A DNA stretch of 64,000 bases from Dicaeum eximium (taxonomy: Eukaryota > Chordata > Aves > Passeriformes > Dicaeidae). The notes beneath the pieces are model-generated. The model had not been told where the DNA came from and ran no database searches. It saw only the letters and a list, made by a program, of their open reading frames with translations. Each line of letters begins with the position of its first letter. The first letter of the stretch is position 1. The stretch lies in contig VWZP01006044.1 in the NCBI GenBank assembly GCA_013396995.1, positions 638,973 through 702,972 of the forward strand, given 5' to 3'. Shown piece after piece: positions 1 to 12,830 of this stretch. The position numbers and the translations under genes are program-made.

Positions 1-2823
1 GAAGGGAAGGGCATCAGCCCAGATAACCTCCCTGGTTGCTGGGAATGTGACTTCCCTGGTGTTGCCACACCAGGAGGCTGAGGGACAGTGGTGGTTCTGT
101 CACCACAGCTGGTGTGCAGATGTGCCAGCAGGGCCTGTGCTGGAAGAGTTCCCATGTTCCCATGCTGTACACATTAGGTGGGATACTATTTGTGTTGTTA
201 CAAGGTTATAATAAGTCATAATGAGATTATAGATAATGGTTGGAACATTGTTTTATGTAATAAAGGATCATCTAACTCAATAAATGCTCCCTGTGTTTGT
301 CATCATCTGATTCAGTTTGTAGAAATTGAACCTTCGCTCCCTGTAACCATCAGGAGGCATGAACAGGTATAGGATGCAATTCATGATCAAAGTTAGAGAG
401 TGACTCAGGACAACAAAGAAAGACAGTACAGAAAGCCCTTAGACCAGGCAAGAATTTGTTTCAGGGACATCTGTCTGGAACAAGATGTTCTCCAGGAAAC
501 ATAATTAGCCTCTTTGTGGTCCTGCTTTAATATTTCATTTTTATATAATGTGAGATAACTCAAACCAGGACACTGCCTGCTTTGCCTCCCAGACAACAAA
601 GCCTGGAGATGAGCTATCATCTGGGAGATCAAATCCAAGTCATTCAGAGAGGGCATTTAAACCATTATTCTTGCTGTGGATTCTTAAAACCACCTGTCAG
701 GGCCATTTGACCCTGTTAGTCCCCTCCAGGTCTGGGCACCAGCTGTGGTACTTCTCTTGATGCATATTTTTTACCAGTAAAGTCTGGGAAGCCTTCTCTA
801 GAACAAGAAAGAGAAATGTCAAAAGCTGATCATTTTCACAGAATTTGGTTCTTGCTTTCCAGCCAGCCTTATCTGCCACCTGCCCAGCTGAACTCAGCAC
901 CTGGGCTGATTTGGGCCTTCCTGCTGCTGGGAACAGCCCTCCAAAGAACAAGGGTGCTCAATCTTATCAGCAACTTCTGGCCAAAGTGGCAACCTTACAC
1001 TTTTCTCCTGCAGCTCCTCTCTAGCAGAGCTGTCAAAACGCTTCTTGGAAGCTCTGCTTCATCTTCTGGAAGTTTTCCCTGTGATAATTCTCCTTTGTGA
1101 GATGTATTTCCACTTCCATTTCCTTATCTTAGGCAATTACAGACACCAGGTTTGACAAATGCCTTGGCTGTTTATCAAGGTACCTCCTGTAGTTGTTTTG
1201 CTTGTTGATTGTGGGGTTGGGATTTTCTGTGCCCCTGCCTCAGCACGAGTCCAGGGGAGGGTTAAGGACTGTGCAGGAGGCAAGCAGCACACACTTCACT
1301 CAGGTAGATTCACACTGAAGCAAAGTGCTCATAAACACAATTCCTCATGTTGATGGTGCTTTTTAATGTAATGAGGTATTACACTGTCAATATGGGAATG
1401 AAGACAAGGTCTAAATTTCTTCCATTCTATGTTTTTAATGGGGTTAAGTGCAGTCCAGCTGGGGAATGTGTGAATAAGTATGCCAAACAGCTAAAATTAC
1501 AAGGGAAAAGAATTCTAAGATTTAGGTTCTCAGGTATCTCACATGTTGTCAGGAATGAATATCCTAGAAGATGTCAGGAAAGTATATTTCCTCTTGAGTC
1601 TGGAATAATTTTCCTTTACTAAACACTTGGAATCTGGCCCTGAAACATTCCCCATTGTGCTTACATGACAAATAGAATCCAAATAAACTGTCTTGACTAC
1701 TTTAAAATTAGACACTGCTCCAGGAGTTCTGCAGCTGCTTAGGAAATTTTACATTATGGACATTTTGCATCTAGATTTGGGCCAGAAAAGCCCCAGTCCA
1801 CTGGAGGGAATGGGAAATTCCACAGAGGTTGAAGACATGTCATGCACAGCTCCACTGGCGATTTTCACCACTTAGTGCAAAGGCACCAAGGAGGTGGAGG
1901 AAGAAGTGATCAGGTCTTCTGTTAGGGAAGGGGAAGAATTTGGGAAGAATTGATCAAACAGAGAGGAATATCCATCACCCAACAGGCCAGGTTACAGTTT
2001 GCCTGTCTTAGAGGGTGTAGAAACTCTGAAACAATGTTGAGGCACAAAGCTGATGTTTTCTTAGGCCATTTTATTTCATTTTTCCTGCAGTACCCTCAGA
2101 CTCATTGCTGCAGGCTCCTTCCCTGGGTAATGGATATATTTTTTATCTATGATCCAAAGGGTTTGTGAAGATTAACACACTAAATTTTCAAGCCTACAGT
2201 GGCTGAGGAGCTGATGTTGTGTTGCCCATCAAGCCACCAGTGACCAGGCTGATAGCCTCTGAGCATGCCCATGGAGGGCAGGTTGTTTCCAAAACTTGCA
2301 GTCTCACAGGCCATGATGTATTCCTGACTCCTGGGTGGATGATACATGCAACAATCTTAGAATATTTTCACTCTGATTTCAGACCTCTGTATTCAGAAAT
2401 AGTTTCCCAGAAAAAAAATTATACTCAGTGGACACTTTGCTTTTTTTTTTTTTTTTCCCAGAATTCAAATTCAGATGTTATTACATGCCTTTCTCAGTAG
2501 CTTTCTTTCAACACAAGGAAACAGTAATCTGGGGTATTTGTGCTCACAGACTTAGCAGCCTTCTCATGTTCACATGGGCTGTAAGAAGTCCTTTCAACTT
2601 GAGGCTTCATTCCTTATTAGATAAAAACTAAAATGTTCTCTGAAGGATGGTTTGAGAACCCAGTCAGCCCCTGTAGTGTGACGCTATGAACAACCACCAT
2701 GTCCTGCTGAAAGGCTTTGTCTTCCCAAAGCAAGAGACATTTGGCTTGGGAAGAACACAGAACTGCCCCAGGAATTCAGCTGCAGAGCTGCTCCTGGCTC
2801 GTGTGTGGCTGCCTTGAGGGAGA
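1..2823. other. Unique non-coding sequence, no gene seen
   Basis: No exon, RNA gene or transposon is recognised here. Several short open frames of 60-94 codons occur on both strands, but none shows a recognisable domain, and they overlap each other in different frames, as expected by chance in AT-rich DNA. A T-run lies near 2442-2457. Old, unrecognisable repeats cannot be excluded by eye. Confidence 0.6.
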
Positions 2824-2924
2824 GGGGAGGAGAGGAGAGGAGAGGAGAGGAGAAGAGGACAGGACAGGACAGGACAGGACAGGACAGGACAGGACAGGAC
2901 AGGACAGGACAGGACAGGACAGGA
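2824..2924. repeat. Compound pentanucleotide microsatellite (AGAGG)n-(AGGAC)n
   Basis: A purine-rich AGAGG-type tract (about 2827-2852) passes directly into about 13 nearly perfect copies of AGGAC (2856-2920, with a partial copy to 2924). The second array differs from the first by a G-to-C change in the unit, which suggests that one array seeded the other. The tract has no stop codon in several frames, so it creates spurious five-residue repeat peptides on both strands (Gln-Asp-Arg-Thr-Gly on plus, Ser-Cys-Pro-Val-Leu on minus). These are not genes. Confidence 0.95.
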
Positions 2925-2930
2925 AAAAGG

Positions 2931-5900
2931 AGTAGAGCTCATATGCATACTTTCCCCTGTCATAGGAGATTCTTTTATTGTACATCTGAATCATCCCTAC
3001 AAAGTTCCTTGGTTTTGCTGCTACTGAAAGTCTGAAGTAACTCCATAAATGGCAAAGGGCCCAGGATCTCTGCTGCTTTGTGTCTTGCAGATAATCTTCT
3101 TCTACCCTGCAAGGTGCATGAAGAATTGTCCCAGAGCAGGGATGTAGCATCTAGCACTCATTTCTTTCAGGTATAATTCACTGTGCAAAATGCAGTGCAG
3201 GGGAGAAGCCTTCCCAGAGTTGTTCAGGTGTAAAACTGGTCCAAGAGAAAACTGGCTCAAACCATACAGATTTAAATTAGAATGAAAGGATTATGAATAC
3301 TAAATGACTTTTCAAATGAATGGTTCAGAAAATCTCACCTTCCATAAGGTTTACTCATCCTTTATCCTTAGGGAATAGATTTTATTATTTCTGATAATAA
3401 TCCCTCTGTTAAGGGAGATGGCGAGGTAGACAGGGAGGAAAAAGGGAATTTAAAAAGGGAAGAAGGAGATAATTGTTTTCTTGTTCTCTTGCCTGAAGAA
3501 AGCTTTTTCATTTTGTTTTTCTACTACAATAGAAAGGCTGGAGAAATCAGAAGCTGGTTTTATTATTTTTTTTTCCTTCTACACCAAACATTGCACTATA
3601 ATTGGAAAAAAACTAAATTAGCAGTTTTTCATTAATAAGATCTATGGTTGCATTTAATAGTTTGACTAAATTGTGTTTCACAAAAGGAATGCTAAATTTA
3701 CTGACAGGAAAACAACACAACTTTGTTCTCAGAGACTTTCTTCTTCAAAGGTCATTGATCTTTTTGACTGTATTTCCTTTGTGCTGTGTCTTCAGAGACA
3801 GATAACATGGGGGGGACAGGGCCAGGAGTCAACATTCTTGTCAACTTTGCAAAATTTTGTTACAATATTTATTTTACTGAAGGTGACTTCTTGCTTCTTT
3901 AACTAAGAGATTTATTTCCATGAAAAACCCCTCAGACAGTTATGGATCTTAGTAGCAACCACAGGAAATATCTGCTCTTTTTTCTTTAGAAATCAATGCA
4001 AAGAGAAGAAAAAGAGACCTAGGTTTGGATATTAACCATTCTTAAAATTCTAATCACTTCATTTTGGTTACTGCTTGAGATAAACACTTTCCTGAAAACA
4101 AAAACCAAATAACTGATTAACAGGAAAGTAGGCCTAGGTTACTGATAAAGCATCAGAGGAGAATTAATATATGTTATCCTAAATTTCTCACTGGCAGATG
4201 TGCACAAGGCATCACATGTCTGTGTCCTAGGCTGCTCCTTTCACACTTCAAAGTAGGTAAGTTCATGTCCATGGAATTTATCAGTTGTTGTTCTGTGGAT
4301 CACATAGAAGGATCAGGCCTGTTCTCCAGGAATAGCAGTTTTCCTCACCTGTCTTTGGTCAAATTGTCACTCCTCTTGGTCTTCCACAGAGTGCCTAATA
4401 TATTTGGGGAATACTCCTCAGAGAGTGACTACATTGCCATGGGGCTGTATTTATCTGGTAGGCATTTGGGAACCTTTTGAAATTACCAGTCCTCTCTTTG
4501 CAGATTACCATTATTGCTTTTGGTTTGATTAGTTGGTTGGTTTGTTTTTTGTTTTGTTTGGTTGGTTTTTTTTAACAACAGGCTTCCTTGCTCATGCACA
4601 ATATTTTTAATATTAGTTATTTTCTCTCTTTTTTTCCCTTCAGATCATGGAGAGGTGGCCCTTTTCATTTTCAGGATTGTTTGAATACTGAATAGGTTTT
4701 GCACACATAATTAAGTTCTTTCTCTGTGATTCACTTTTTACTTAAATTTTGTTTTCAAAATGCTAATAGTAGTTCAGAGGGTTTCAGTAGTTGGAGGGTT
4801 TTTTGTTGTTGTTGGCTGCTTTGTCTTTTGCCAGGATATACCAAGCAGGCCATTTATTCTAAATGATATTGATCTTATCCACAAAAATTTCCTCTTCTCT
4901 AAGCCCTTCTCCACAGACAGGACTTACACTGGTGACATTACAGAGACCTGTAAAACACCCTGAGGAACAGGCTGACTGCTTCATCCTGCTAATTCAACAG
5001 CCCCAAGCCTCTGGGCAAGTCTGCACAATAAACAGCAACAATTTTGGCTTAGAGAGAAGTGAAAATTCAGAGTACAGTGTGTGGCATCACCTAATTCACC
5101 CCGTGTTTGCCTGCCCACCCAGGAATGGCAGGTGACACAGTTTGTGTCATGTGACATCAATTGATGTGACATCAATTCTCCTAGGCATGGAGAGAATCTT
5201 TCTTCACATTTTGGGCTCTACAAGGAAACTGAGCATGGACTAATCTTTCTTTCACCAATCATTGCAGCCATCTCTTGTCATTACTCAGCTAATCCTCTTC
5301 ACTCTCAAAAACTAAACATAGCTTCAGTTCTTCACACAGCCATTCAATATATCAAAGAGCTCTGAAAGATAATGCACATCTATTCCAACAGAAACATGTA
5401 CGAGGTAATCATCTGCATCTGAACAAGAATCAGACTGCTCCTGCAGGCAGAGAGGAGCAGGCAAGAGGTGATTCATCTCCTCAGGTAGAGAGCTAAAATA
5501 AACCAGATGATTCAGGTCCCCCATGTACTTATTTCCCTTCATTGACTGTGCTTGGAGCCAGTTCAGACAGAGGTGCACATACATAGCAGTGTATAAAGGT
5601 GGGTGAAAGTGATCTTCCCAAAAGGATTTTAAATAGGGGTGGACTTGTCTCTTATCACTGGCACATGAGCTATATTTTATATACATTTCCCGAGTTTGTG
5701 GGTAGACTGTCATCATTTGGGTCATCTAGCTTTCTTATAAATCTAATATATTTGCTAGTTATGAAAAGGAAGTTTAGATCTTCCTCTGTTAAACACAGAC
5801 AGCAACAGTTCAATTTTCCTTTTATACAGAGATTGCACCCTGTGGGACAGAACTGCATGTTTCTGACTAAATACCTTTCCAGGGCATTGAAGCATCCAGT

Positions 5901-7630
5901 AGCCTAGACAGCCATTTGTGCACACAAAATTTACACATTATTAGTTCTTGTCTCCTCTTTGGCTGAATATTCTTTTGTAACAGAGATGTTGCAGTTGGAT
6001 ATTTCATTTGCACACGTAAGGTTCTCTCATCATACATGTACTTGTGCTCACACTTGTGCCCCTGCTTCTTCAAGTCTACACCAAATTCCAAGGCTTCTGC
6101 TTTGGCTAGCTGGTTTCTCCAGTTAGTCTTTTCTTGGTGTTGTCTGTATCACAACTGTCATTATTTCACACTACAACTGATAAGAATATAATCAGCTGTG
6201 TAACTTCTCAATTTCAAGGATTCACATCACCTGGCAACCAGTTAACTGGAGGCTGTTTCCTGCACCAGCTGGCTCTTCTGGACATATCTGCTAAGAGAAT
6301 ATGGAGTAGCAAAGCAGAGATCAGAATCTGTTACCCATCCTTTTGTAGTTCATTCTCATTTCCTACAGCACCTGCCCTTTTTGAAGGACACAATCCAGCT
6401 TCTCTTCCAGCTAGAAGCTGTGTTTGGTGGGGTGGCTGCTGATTCGGGCTCTCCTGGAGCACTTTGAAGTGCAAATGCTCTGATAAGACACCTTTCTCAA
6501 GGAGATTTTGGTAGGAAAAGCATAAGGATCCCTCCAAGGGCAGCTCAACAATAAGGCCATTAAATCTAAAGTATTACAAGTAGGTCATGGGGAATAAGGT
6601 CAGAGATGCAAGGCTCTTGTACAGCACGACGAATGTGAATGAGAGCTGGGACGCTGCAGACTGTGGTCATAAAAGCACCTTATCAGAACTAGTTTGTTAC
6701 ACAAACCAGCTGACACCTCCCAAGGGTCACTGTGGATATTTCAAGCATGAAAACTTGCTGAATGGACAGTACACTGGTGAAACAGTACAAGGCTGAAAAA
6801 GATGCTTAATGATGGTTGAATAGAGTGTTCTGTCTTTATATATGGTTGGAGGTCTCAGTATGGAAGATCTACAGAGACACACATCATAGTCATACAAGGA
6901 AAAAAAATACAAAGGAAAAAAGAGATAAAGTAATCCCTCCTGCTATCATTATAAGCTATAAAATGCACTGGCAACATTTCCCCTGTAAGCTAAGGCCTTT
7001 CTTCCAAGCTGCATGGAGGCAGATGAGGAGATGGAAGGGGGTAGAGAAACAGATCATGTTCTTGTTAACTCAATGATTTATGTCTAACTTTGTTTGTCTT
7101 TGGTGTGATTAATTGCTTCCAATTATCTGCTTCCATATAGTCAGTTCTGTACAGAAAAGATGCATCCTTGTGGGTGGGATCTCTCATGTTTGGATGAATC
7201 AACCCTGAAAATGCCCCAGTGATCTTGTGTCTGGCAGATGGGACAGATTATTAGAAACTAAATCTGGGAAGGGAGAGAAGCAATCTGGAAAGGAGAGAGA
7301 CACAGGAGGCCAGCCAGATTTTAATTTTTTTTTCAAAATATTCTAATTTTGTATATGGTCCTAATGCTTGTATACCTTTTCCTGCTCCCCACTTCTTGTT
7401 TTATTTATTGCACATGCCAAAAGCACAACTGCCTTGTATCCAGATTACAAACATGGGAAAGGGAAAGGGCAGCTGACTGACTGGAGTGAACTGGAGCCTG
7501 ATCTTGGCTGTGCCATCACCCTCCCTGCATGGGAGAGCCTGGTGTTGCTGAGCTCTGGGCTCTAGGAAACAACAGTCAAGACATGGGAAGTCAGTGAGGG
7601 ACTTGCCACCCTTCTGTGGTGGTGTGCAGG
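2931..7630. other. Unique non-coding sequence, no gene seen
   Basis: AT-rich unique DNA with G/T-rich low-complexity patches (about 4525-4575) and a small direct repeat/palindrome at 5151-5177. The longest open frame (minus, 5324-5725, 133 codons) has no recognisable domain, no splice context I can defend and no homologue I recognise, so I treat it as chance. No transposon is recognised. Confidence 0.55.
5151..5177. repeat. Small direct repeat with a 14-bp palindrome
   Basis: GTGACATCAATT occurs at 5151-5162 and again at 5166-5177. The junction forms a perfect 14-bp palindrome, ACATCAATTGATGT, at 5154-5167. It is probably a local duplication. A dimeric binding site is possible, but nothing else supports one. 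Confidence 0.85.
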
Positions 7631-7636
7631 GCATTT

Positions 7637-7795
7637 CATGGAATCACAGAACCACAGAATCACTGAGGTTGGAAAAAGCTCCAAGATCATCAAATCCAAC
7701 CTCTGACAAACACTACATCAGCTAAACCACGGCACCAAATGCCACATCCAGTTTTTCTTGAACACTTTCTATTCTCACAGTGAGGCCAGACCAGT
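7637..7795 (-). mobile_element. CR1 LINE 3' end fragment (minus strand)
   Basis: The plus strand begins with the reverse complement of the CR1 terminal motif (GAATCACAGAACCACAGAAT), then the CR1 3' UTR complement with 'AAGATCATCAAATCCAACC' at about 7681. The element therefore reads right to left. Only about 150 bp remain, as is usual for 5'-truncated avian CR1 copies. No coding capacity survives. The right boundary (about 7795) is approximate because similarity fades. Confidence 0.85.
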
Positions 7796-8204
7796 GTCTT
7801 GCTTGGGTTTGTTATTCAGTGGACAGGAAAGAATTGTTGGTGAAATTCCAAAGTGGGGGTTTGTTTCAGAAATTTGAGATCTTGTAGACATAAAGAAGTG
7901 AGTTTGCAAAATGACAGCTTTGTTTCTCATGCCCTACTGAAGGAGGGGGAAAGGACTTATGTAGCTTTGCTGATTTCTTGGTTTCACATCTCCTTTGAGT
8001 ATGTCCTGAGATGTGATGAGGATTAAGCACTGTTGCAGTCACTTTGTCTTGCTTCTTCTGGAATTTTCTGAGTATTTTACTGTTGCTTCTGGCTTTTCCA
8101 GTGACCTACATTTATCTTTGCTTTTGCCCTTCTGCTAGAAATGTAACAATGCTTCCCTGAAAGCCTTGTCTCCCTCATCCATCCAACCTTCCCTCAAGGT
8201 GCTG

Positions 8205-8240
8205 TTCATTCACTTGTTCATTCACTTGTTCATTCACTTC
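8205..8240. repeat. 12-bp tandem repeat, 3 copies
   Basis: Three head-to-tail copies of TTCATTCACTTG (8205-8216, 8217-8228, 8229-8240), the last with a changed final base. This is a minisatellite-like slippage product. Confidence 0.95.
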
Positions 8241-9387
8241 ATTTTATCAGATACTATTAACCACAAAAAATTCACCATGAACTGGGGATTTTTCACTTTC
8301 TTTATATCAGGGAGGTGCATCTGTAATATAACAGGATTGTATGTCAGATCTGATAAGGAGACCAGAACTTCTCTGTTTAAATTCCAGCTGCATTATAGGC
8401 CACATTCAAACTCTGATAGAAAGATGCTTGAATGTAACTCAGGGTAAAATTTTGCCTGTAGTATAACCTTCCTGTCAGAGACAACAATTTACCACCTAGT
8501 TTGTGGATAGCATGAAATTAAGCAGAACCACTATCCTAAACTGTAATAAAATCTATTGACATCCAAACTGTGTATTATGCATATGTAGTCTATTATCCTG
8601 AGGCAAAAATGCACAGAGGTTTGACAGCAACCTAATGAAGGAATGCAAAAGAAATAGGATTTAAATAAAAATCTGCAAAAGGACAGAAAATGTACCTGAT
8701 AGCCAAAGGGCTGCTTCTCTTTAAGATCTGTTTCAAGCAAGTGCAGTTCTGGGAGCAGAAGAGGATTTATGATGAGGACAATTAAGGGGAGATGAGTGAG
8801 GGTGATTGAGAAGGATGAAGGTTTTTGTTAAGAAATGGGTGCCAGGGCTGCAGGAGATGATGCTGCAGAAGCAGTGAGAACACAAAATGAGTCCATGTGA
8901 TAGGGTGGGGAGAAGGGAGGAGCTGCTGATCTTCCATGCTGAGGGCAGCAGTGAGGTGATGGAGGGAGTCAGTGCTCGTGGTGAGCAGGACAGGCCAGGT
9001 TTAAGGAAATCCTGTTTGGTCATTTTACCAGCTGTGACCACAAGGAACCACTGCACCAATTCCTCCTTTGCCTGCCAGCTGGATTCCTGGATGGACACTG
9101 AGTTGGCACAAAGGCTCATTAAAGAGTACAAACAATACCTGACCAGGCAATGAGAGATTGAGCCACTGGAACAAGGGCAGAATCAAACACCCACGATCCA
9201 CCACGTGGATCTCTCAGAAGATGTAGTTGCAGGTCCTCTCCTGACTGTGGCCTGCCATTGGAAGATTTTTTTTTTCATTTTTCTCTTTGAACTCTTAGCA
9301 ATAGAAGAGAGGAAAAAGTGTTGAGATTCCATCTTGAAGAAAAAAGACTATCAGTCTAGTCTTAAGGAATGTGGGTTCTCCTCCTTT

Positions 9388-9417
9388 AAAAAAAAAAAAC
9401 AACAACAACAACAAAAA
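9388..9417. repeat. A-run followed by (AAC)n
   Basis: A run of about 12 A followed by five or so AAC units. The run could mark the tail of an old retroposed sequence, but nothing recognisable lies to its left. Confidence 0.85.
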
Positions 9418-10454
9418 CCCAGATCTCGCTAATCATTTTAGCCATCTAACTTACTTATTTAAAAGTTAGCAACCATCAAAATTACCATCCTTAATCTAAA
9501 ATGTGTCAACATGCTGAAACCTACTGGGATTTCGTAATTTATTTTTAATGTGTAAATTGTCTTCGAGAATTAAGGGTACTATGATGTTCATAAAAAGCAT
9601 GTTTTTACTATCACTGGAGAAATAGAGCTAAATAATAAATTAAAGCCTTTCTACAAAAGCATTAATTTTTTGCATACATTTGTTTGTAAAGCTCCCTTAT
9701 TTGTAAGCAGTGATAAAAACTATTCTTCACACTTTCTTTTTTGATAGTGAGATGAGAAAAACATAATAGGAAAGTAAAATTAAATTATATTTCATTACTG
9801 ATGACAACCTGAATAAAACATGGAAAGAGCATTACCAGGCTTCAAAAACTTCTGGCACCTTGACAACAAACAGAACAAATCTATATCCACTTAAAAGCTC
9901 CCTCACATTAAAGTACCCCAAAATAATAATCTCTCTTTCTGTAGCTGCAAACTAGATGAACTGGCAGTGAACAAAAGGAAAGCATTTCCTCTTGAATTTT
10001 TCATAAGCGCTGTCTTTCAAAGGAAGCATATCACATAGCCTTTCTTCATTTCATACCAGGGCACACCCCAATGCTGCACTTAAAATGCTGAGAAACCTCT
10101 CTGGGGCAGAGTCCCTGGGCATCCAATTTCCATCACATGCAGCCTTCATCAAGACTAATCTAGATCAGGAGCAAACAACACACAAAGTCAGGGCATTCTT
10201 ACTGATACAGGAGCCTTTGTTTGCTCTGAAAGCAGCACAGGATGCAATGCAGCACGGACACAAAAGTTGGATAGCCCTCCAGACAGCTCAAAACTTTGAT
10301 GTGGCCTTCCCTGTGCTCACAATAAAGCTTTCCACCTTTTTAGACACAGTTTTAAGGGATGGATGCAGGATCCTTCCACTCTGCTCAGTACTGATGCTGC
10401 AAATTGAGAGTGCTGTGTACAGTGCTGAGCTCCCAGGACAAGAATGTTTTGTAT

Positions 10455-10895
10455 GTCCTGAAGCAAGTCCACTGAGGGGTTACAAAGATATTTGAGGGAC
10501 TGGAGCATCTGACATGTAAGAAGAGGTTGTAAGAGAAGGGATGGCTCAGAGGGAGTCAGAGAAGAGAAGACTCAGAGGGAATCTCATCCATGTACAAGGA
10601 GCTGACTGGGGAGTGTGGGGATTGTAAGGAGGAGGGAGCCAGGCTCTTCTCAGTTGTACTCACTGAAAGGACAAGAGCCAGTAGGCACAAGTTGACACAC
10701 AGGAAAGAAAAAACATTTTTAGTGTGAGGATGACTAAGAACTGAAATATGCCCAGAGATGTGGAGTCAGTCCTTGGATATCTTCAAAATCCAACTGGGCA
10801 TAGCCCTGAAAAACCTGGTTTAGCTAAGCCTGAGCAGGGTGTGGGCTAGACAATCTCCAGAGGTCACTTCCAACCTCAGCAACTGTGATATCAAA
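10455..10895 (+). mobile_element. Diverged CR1 LINE 3' region (plus strand)
   Basis: The order is that of the CR1 ORF2 C-terminus and 3' UTR: a coding-like part ending near 10700, then a 3' UTR with 'GATGTGGAGTC' and 'CCTTGGATATCTTCAAAATC', ending in the CR1 motif 'GGTCACTTCCAACCTCAGC' (about 10861-10881). It carries many substitutions and small deletions, so it is an older copy than the one at 20413. No intact reading frame remains. The left boundary is approximate. Confidence 0.8.
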
Positions 10896-12165
10896 GTAGC
10901 AAAGACTTTAGTAGCTGTTTTCCTGTAGAATGTTCCTCATCATCCAGGGAAACTGTTCCGGGAGAGCAGCACTCTGAAAAATACACCTTACCCCAAGAGC
11001 TGCTGGACTCAGCACAGAGGTAGTGGTGAGAGCTCTGCTGCTTTCTGCAACTTCCAAAAGTACTTCAGAAGATTGTAAAATCCTCTGAGCAGAGATCCTG
11101 CTTTGCTTTGTAGATTCTGCCCATTTTTCAGGGTCATCAAGGCACATGTGCTGTAGAAAATAATGTATAGCCAGTTGAGAGCCACAGAATGTGCAAGAGT
11201 CATAGAGCAAATCTGAAATCTTCAGTGTCCTTGCCAGAATCTCTTTTAGGACAAAAACAAAACAGCTCCAGCAGAGGTCAGTTAAGGAAAACTTTTATTT
11301 TGTTGAAAGATTTGCTCTGGCACAGAGTGTAACTTTAAAAGAAAAATAGCAGGGTTTATGTTGTGTTTAAGAGATTCAAATATAAGCATTCCTTAAAAAG
11401 AAATAAAGACACATATCCTCAAAATGTTAGCTACTATTTTTTCAAGTCCTTAAAAAAGTTTAGTCACTGTAAAAGTGAACAGAAAGGATTATTATTCCAT
11501 TTCAGTATTCCTAATCTAGGTTTATAGAAAACTTAGAGAGGTTTCAATTAAGTTTAAACAGTCCCAGAAGGTTGCTTTAAACAATGAAAGTTTTCTTCTT
11601 CCCTTTCCCCCTTCTTTTGGTTTTCTTGGCAGCTCACAATATTTTACCTCTTCCCTGAAGTTCTCTGTGAGCCCCACTCCCCATGGTAAGGCCTTGTAAC
11701 ATCCTATAGTCACGGCCCATGCTGTGATTTTGATCACATCAGAGGGTCCTCAATGAGACAACATGAAAATTTACATCTCTTAAGAACTGAATATTCCTGT
11801 GGAGTATCTAAAATAGTGCACAGCCAGCCTTACAGTCTAATGGATCAACCTTTGAATCTTTAAACAGAAAACTCTAAAACATGAGGATGTGAAATCAGGA
11901 CTACATCTAAATAGCAGGATCTATGACCCACACAAAACTGTCTTCACTGATAACTTCTCTTTCCTTCTTTGAGTGTTTATCTTCTGAATTATTTATTTTG
12001 TTGTACTGGATTTGTGTGACAAGGTTTTATGGGAGGGACAGGGTGGCTTCTGTGAGAAGCTCCCAGAAGTTTTCCCCCATGTCCAACAGAGCCAATGCCA
12101 ACTGTCTTCAAGGTGGATCTGGGACTGGCCAAGGGTGAGCCCATCAGGAACGATGGTAATGCCTC
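10896..12165. other. Unique non-coding sequence, no gene seen
   Basis: AT-rich DNA with short open frames on both strands and no recognised domain, repeat or RNA gene. Confidence 0.55.
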
Positions 12166-12824
12166 TGTGATAACATGTTTAAGAGGGAAAAAAGTTATTG
12201 CACAGTTTGCAACTACAGCCAGGGAAGAGCAGAGTAAGAAGATGTGAGAGGAACATCTCTGCAGACACCCAGCTCAGTGGAGAAGGTGGGGCAGGAGCTG
12301 CTCCAGGTGCCAGAGCTGAGGTTCCCCTGCAGCCCCTGGAGCAGCCCATGGAGAGGCAGCTGTGCCCTGCAGCCCAGGGGGTCCATGGGGAGCAGAGATC
12401 CCCCTGCAGCCCCTGCAGGACCCCACACCAGATCAGGAGATGCCCCAAGGAGGCTGTGACCCCGTGGGAGGCCTGTGCTGGAGCAGTGTCCTGGCAGGGA
12501 CCTGTGGAGAGAAGAGCCCAGGCTGGAGCTGCCTGTCCTTAAAAGACTGACCCTGTGGAAGAGTGACCCACATTGCAGCAGTTTGGGGAGGACTGTTGCC
12601 CATGAAATGGACTAAATTTGGAGAATTTCTTGGAGTACTGTCTTCTGTGGGAGGGACCCCACTGTGCAGTAGGGGAAGGACTCCTCTCCCTGAGGAACAA
12701 TGAGCGATGAACCAGTGATGAACCATAACCCCCATTCCCTGTCTCCCTGCATGCTGGGGAAGGAGGTAGGGCTGGGAAGAAGTGAGGGGTGGGGAGAAGG
12801 TGTTTTTGCTCTGATTTTGTTCGT

Positions 12825-12830
12825 AATAAA
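12825..12830 (+). terminator. LTR polyadenylation signal AATAAA, unit 1
   Basis: Canonical AATAAA within 'TTCGTAATAAATTCAG', in the expected R/U5 position of the LTR. Whether it is used is unknown. Confidence 0.55.

Larger units (their letters stand above)
7796..10454. other. Unique non-coding sequence, no gene seen
   Basis: Contains a 12-bp tandem repeat (8205-8240) and an A-run with (AAC)n (9388-9417). Opposed open frames at 8733-9153 overlap on both strands and have no recognised domain. No transposon or RNA gene is recognised. Confidence 0.55.

Noticed and set aside
2664..3150. Minus-strand open frames (99 and 124 codons) with Ser-Cys-Pro-Val-Leu repeats
   Set aside because: The repeats come directly from the AGGAC pentanucleotide satellite. 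A five-base unit without stop codons gives such peptides in several frames.
5324..5725. Minus-strand open frame of 133 codons
   Set aside because: No recognised domain, signal peptide or coding-type composition. Overlapping frames exist on the other strand. Length is within chance expectation for 64 kb.
8205..8240. Tandem array considered as a CRISPR-like repeat
   Set aside because: Head-to-tail 12-bp units without spacers in a vertebrate context. It is a minisatellite.
9388..9417. A-run considered as the tail of a processed pseudogene
   Set aside because: No recognisable coding sequence to its left and no flanking duplication was seen.
10085..10495. Plus-strand open frame of 136 codons
   Set aside because: No recognised domain. 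Its end runs into the CR1 copy starting near 10455.
12198..12542. Plus-strand open frame of 114 codons in GC-rich sequence
   Set aside because: It lies within the LTR U3-like part and several overlapping frames are equally open. GC-rich LTR sequence has few stops.
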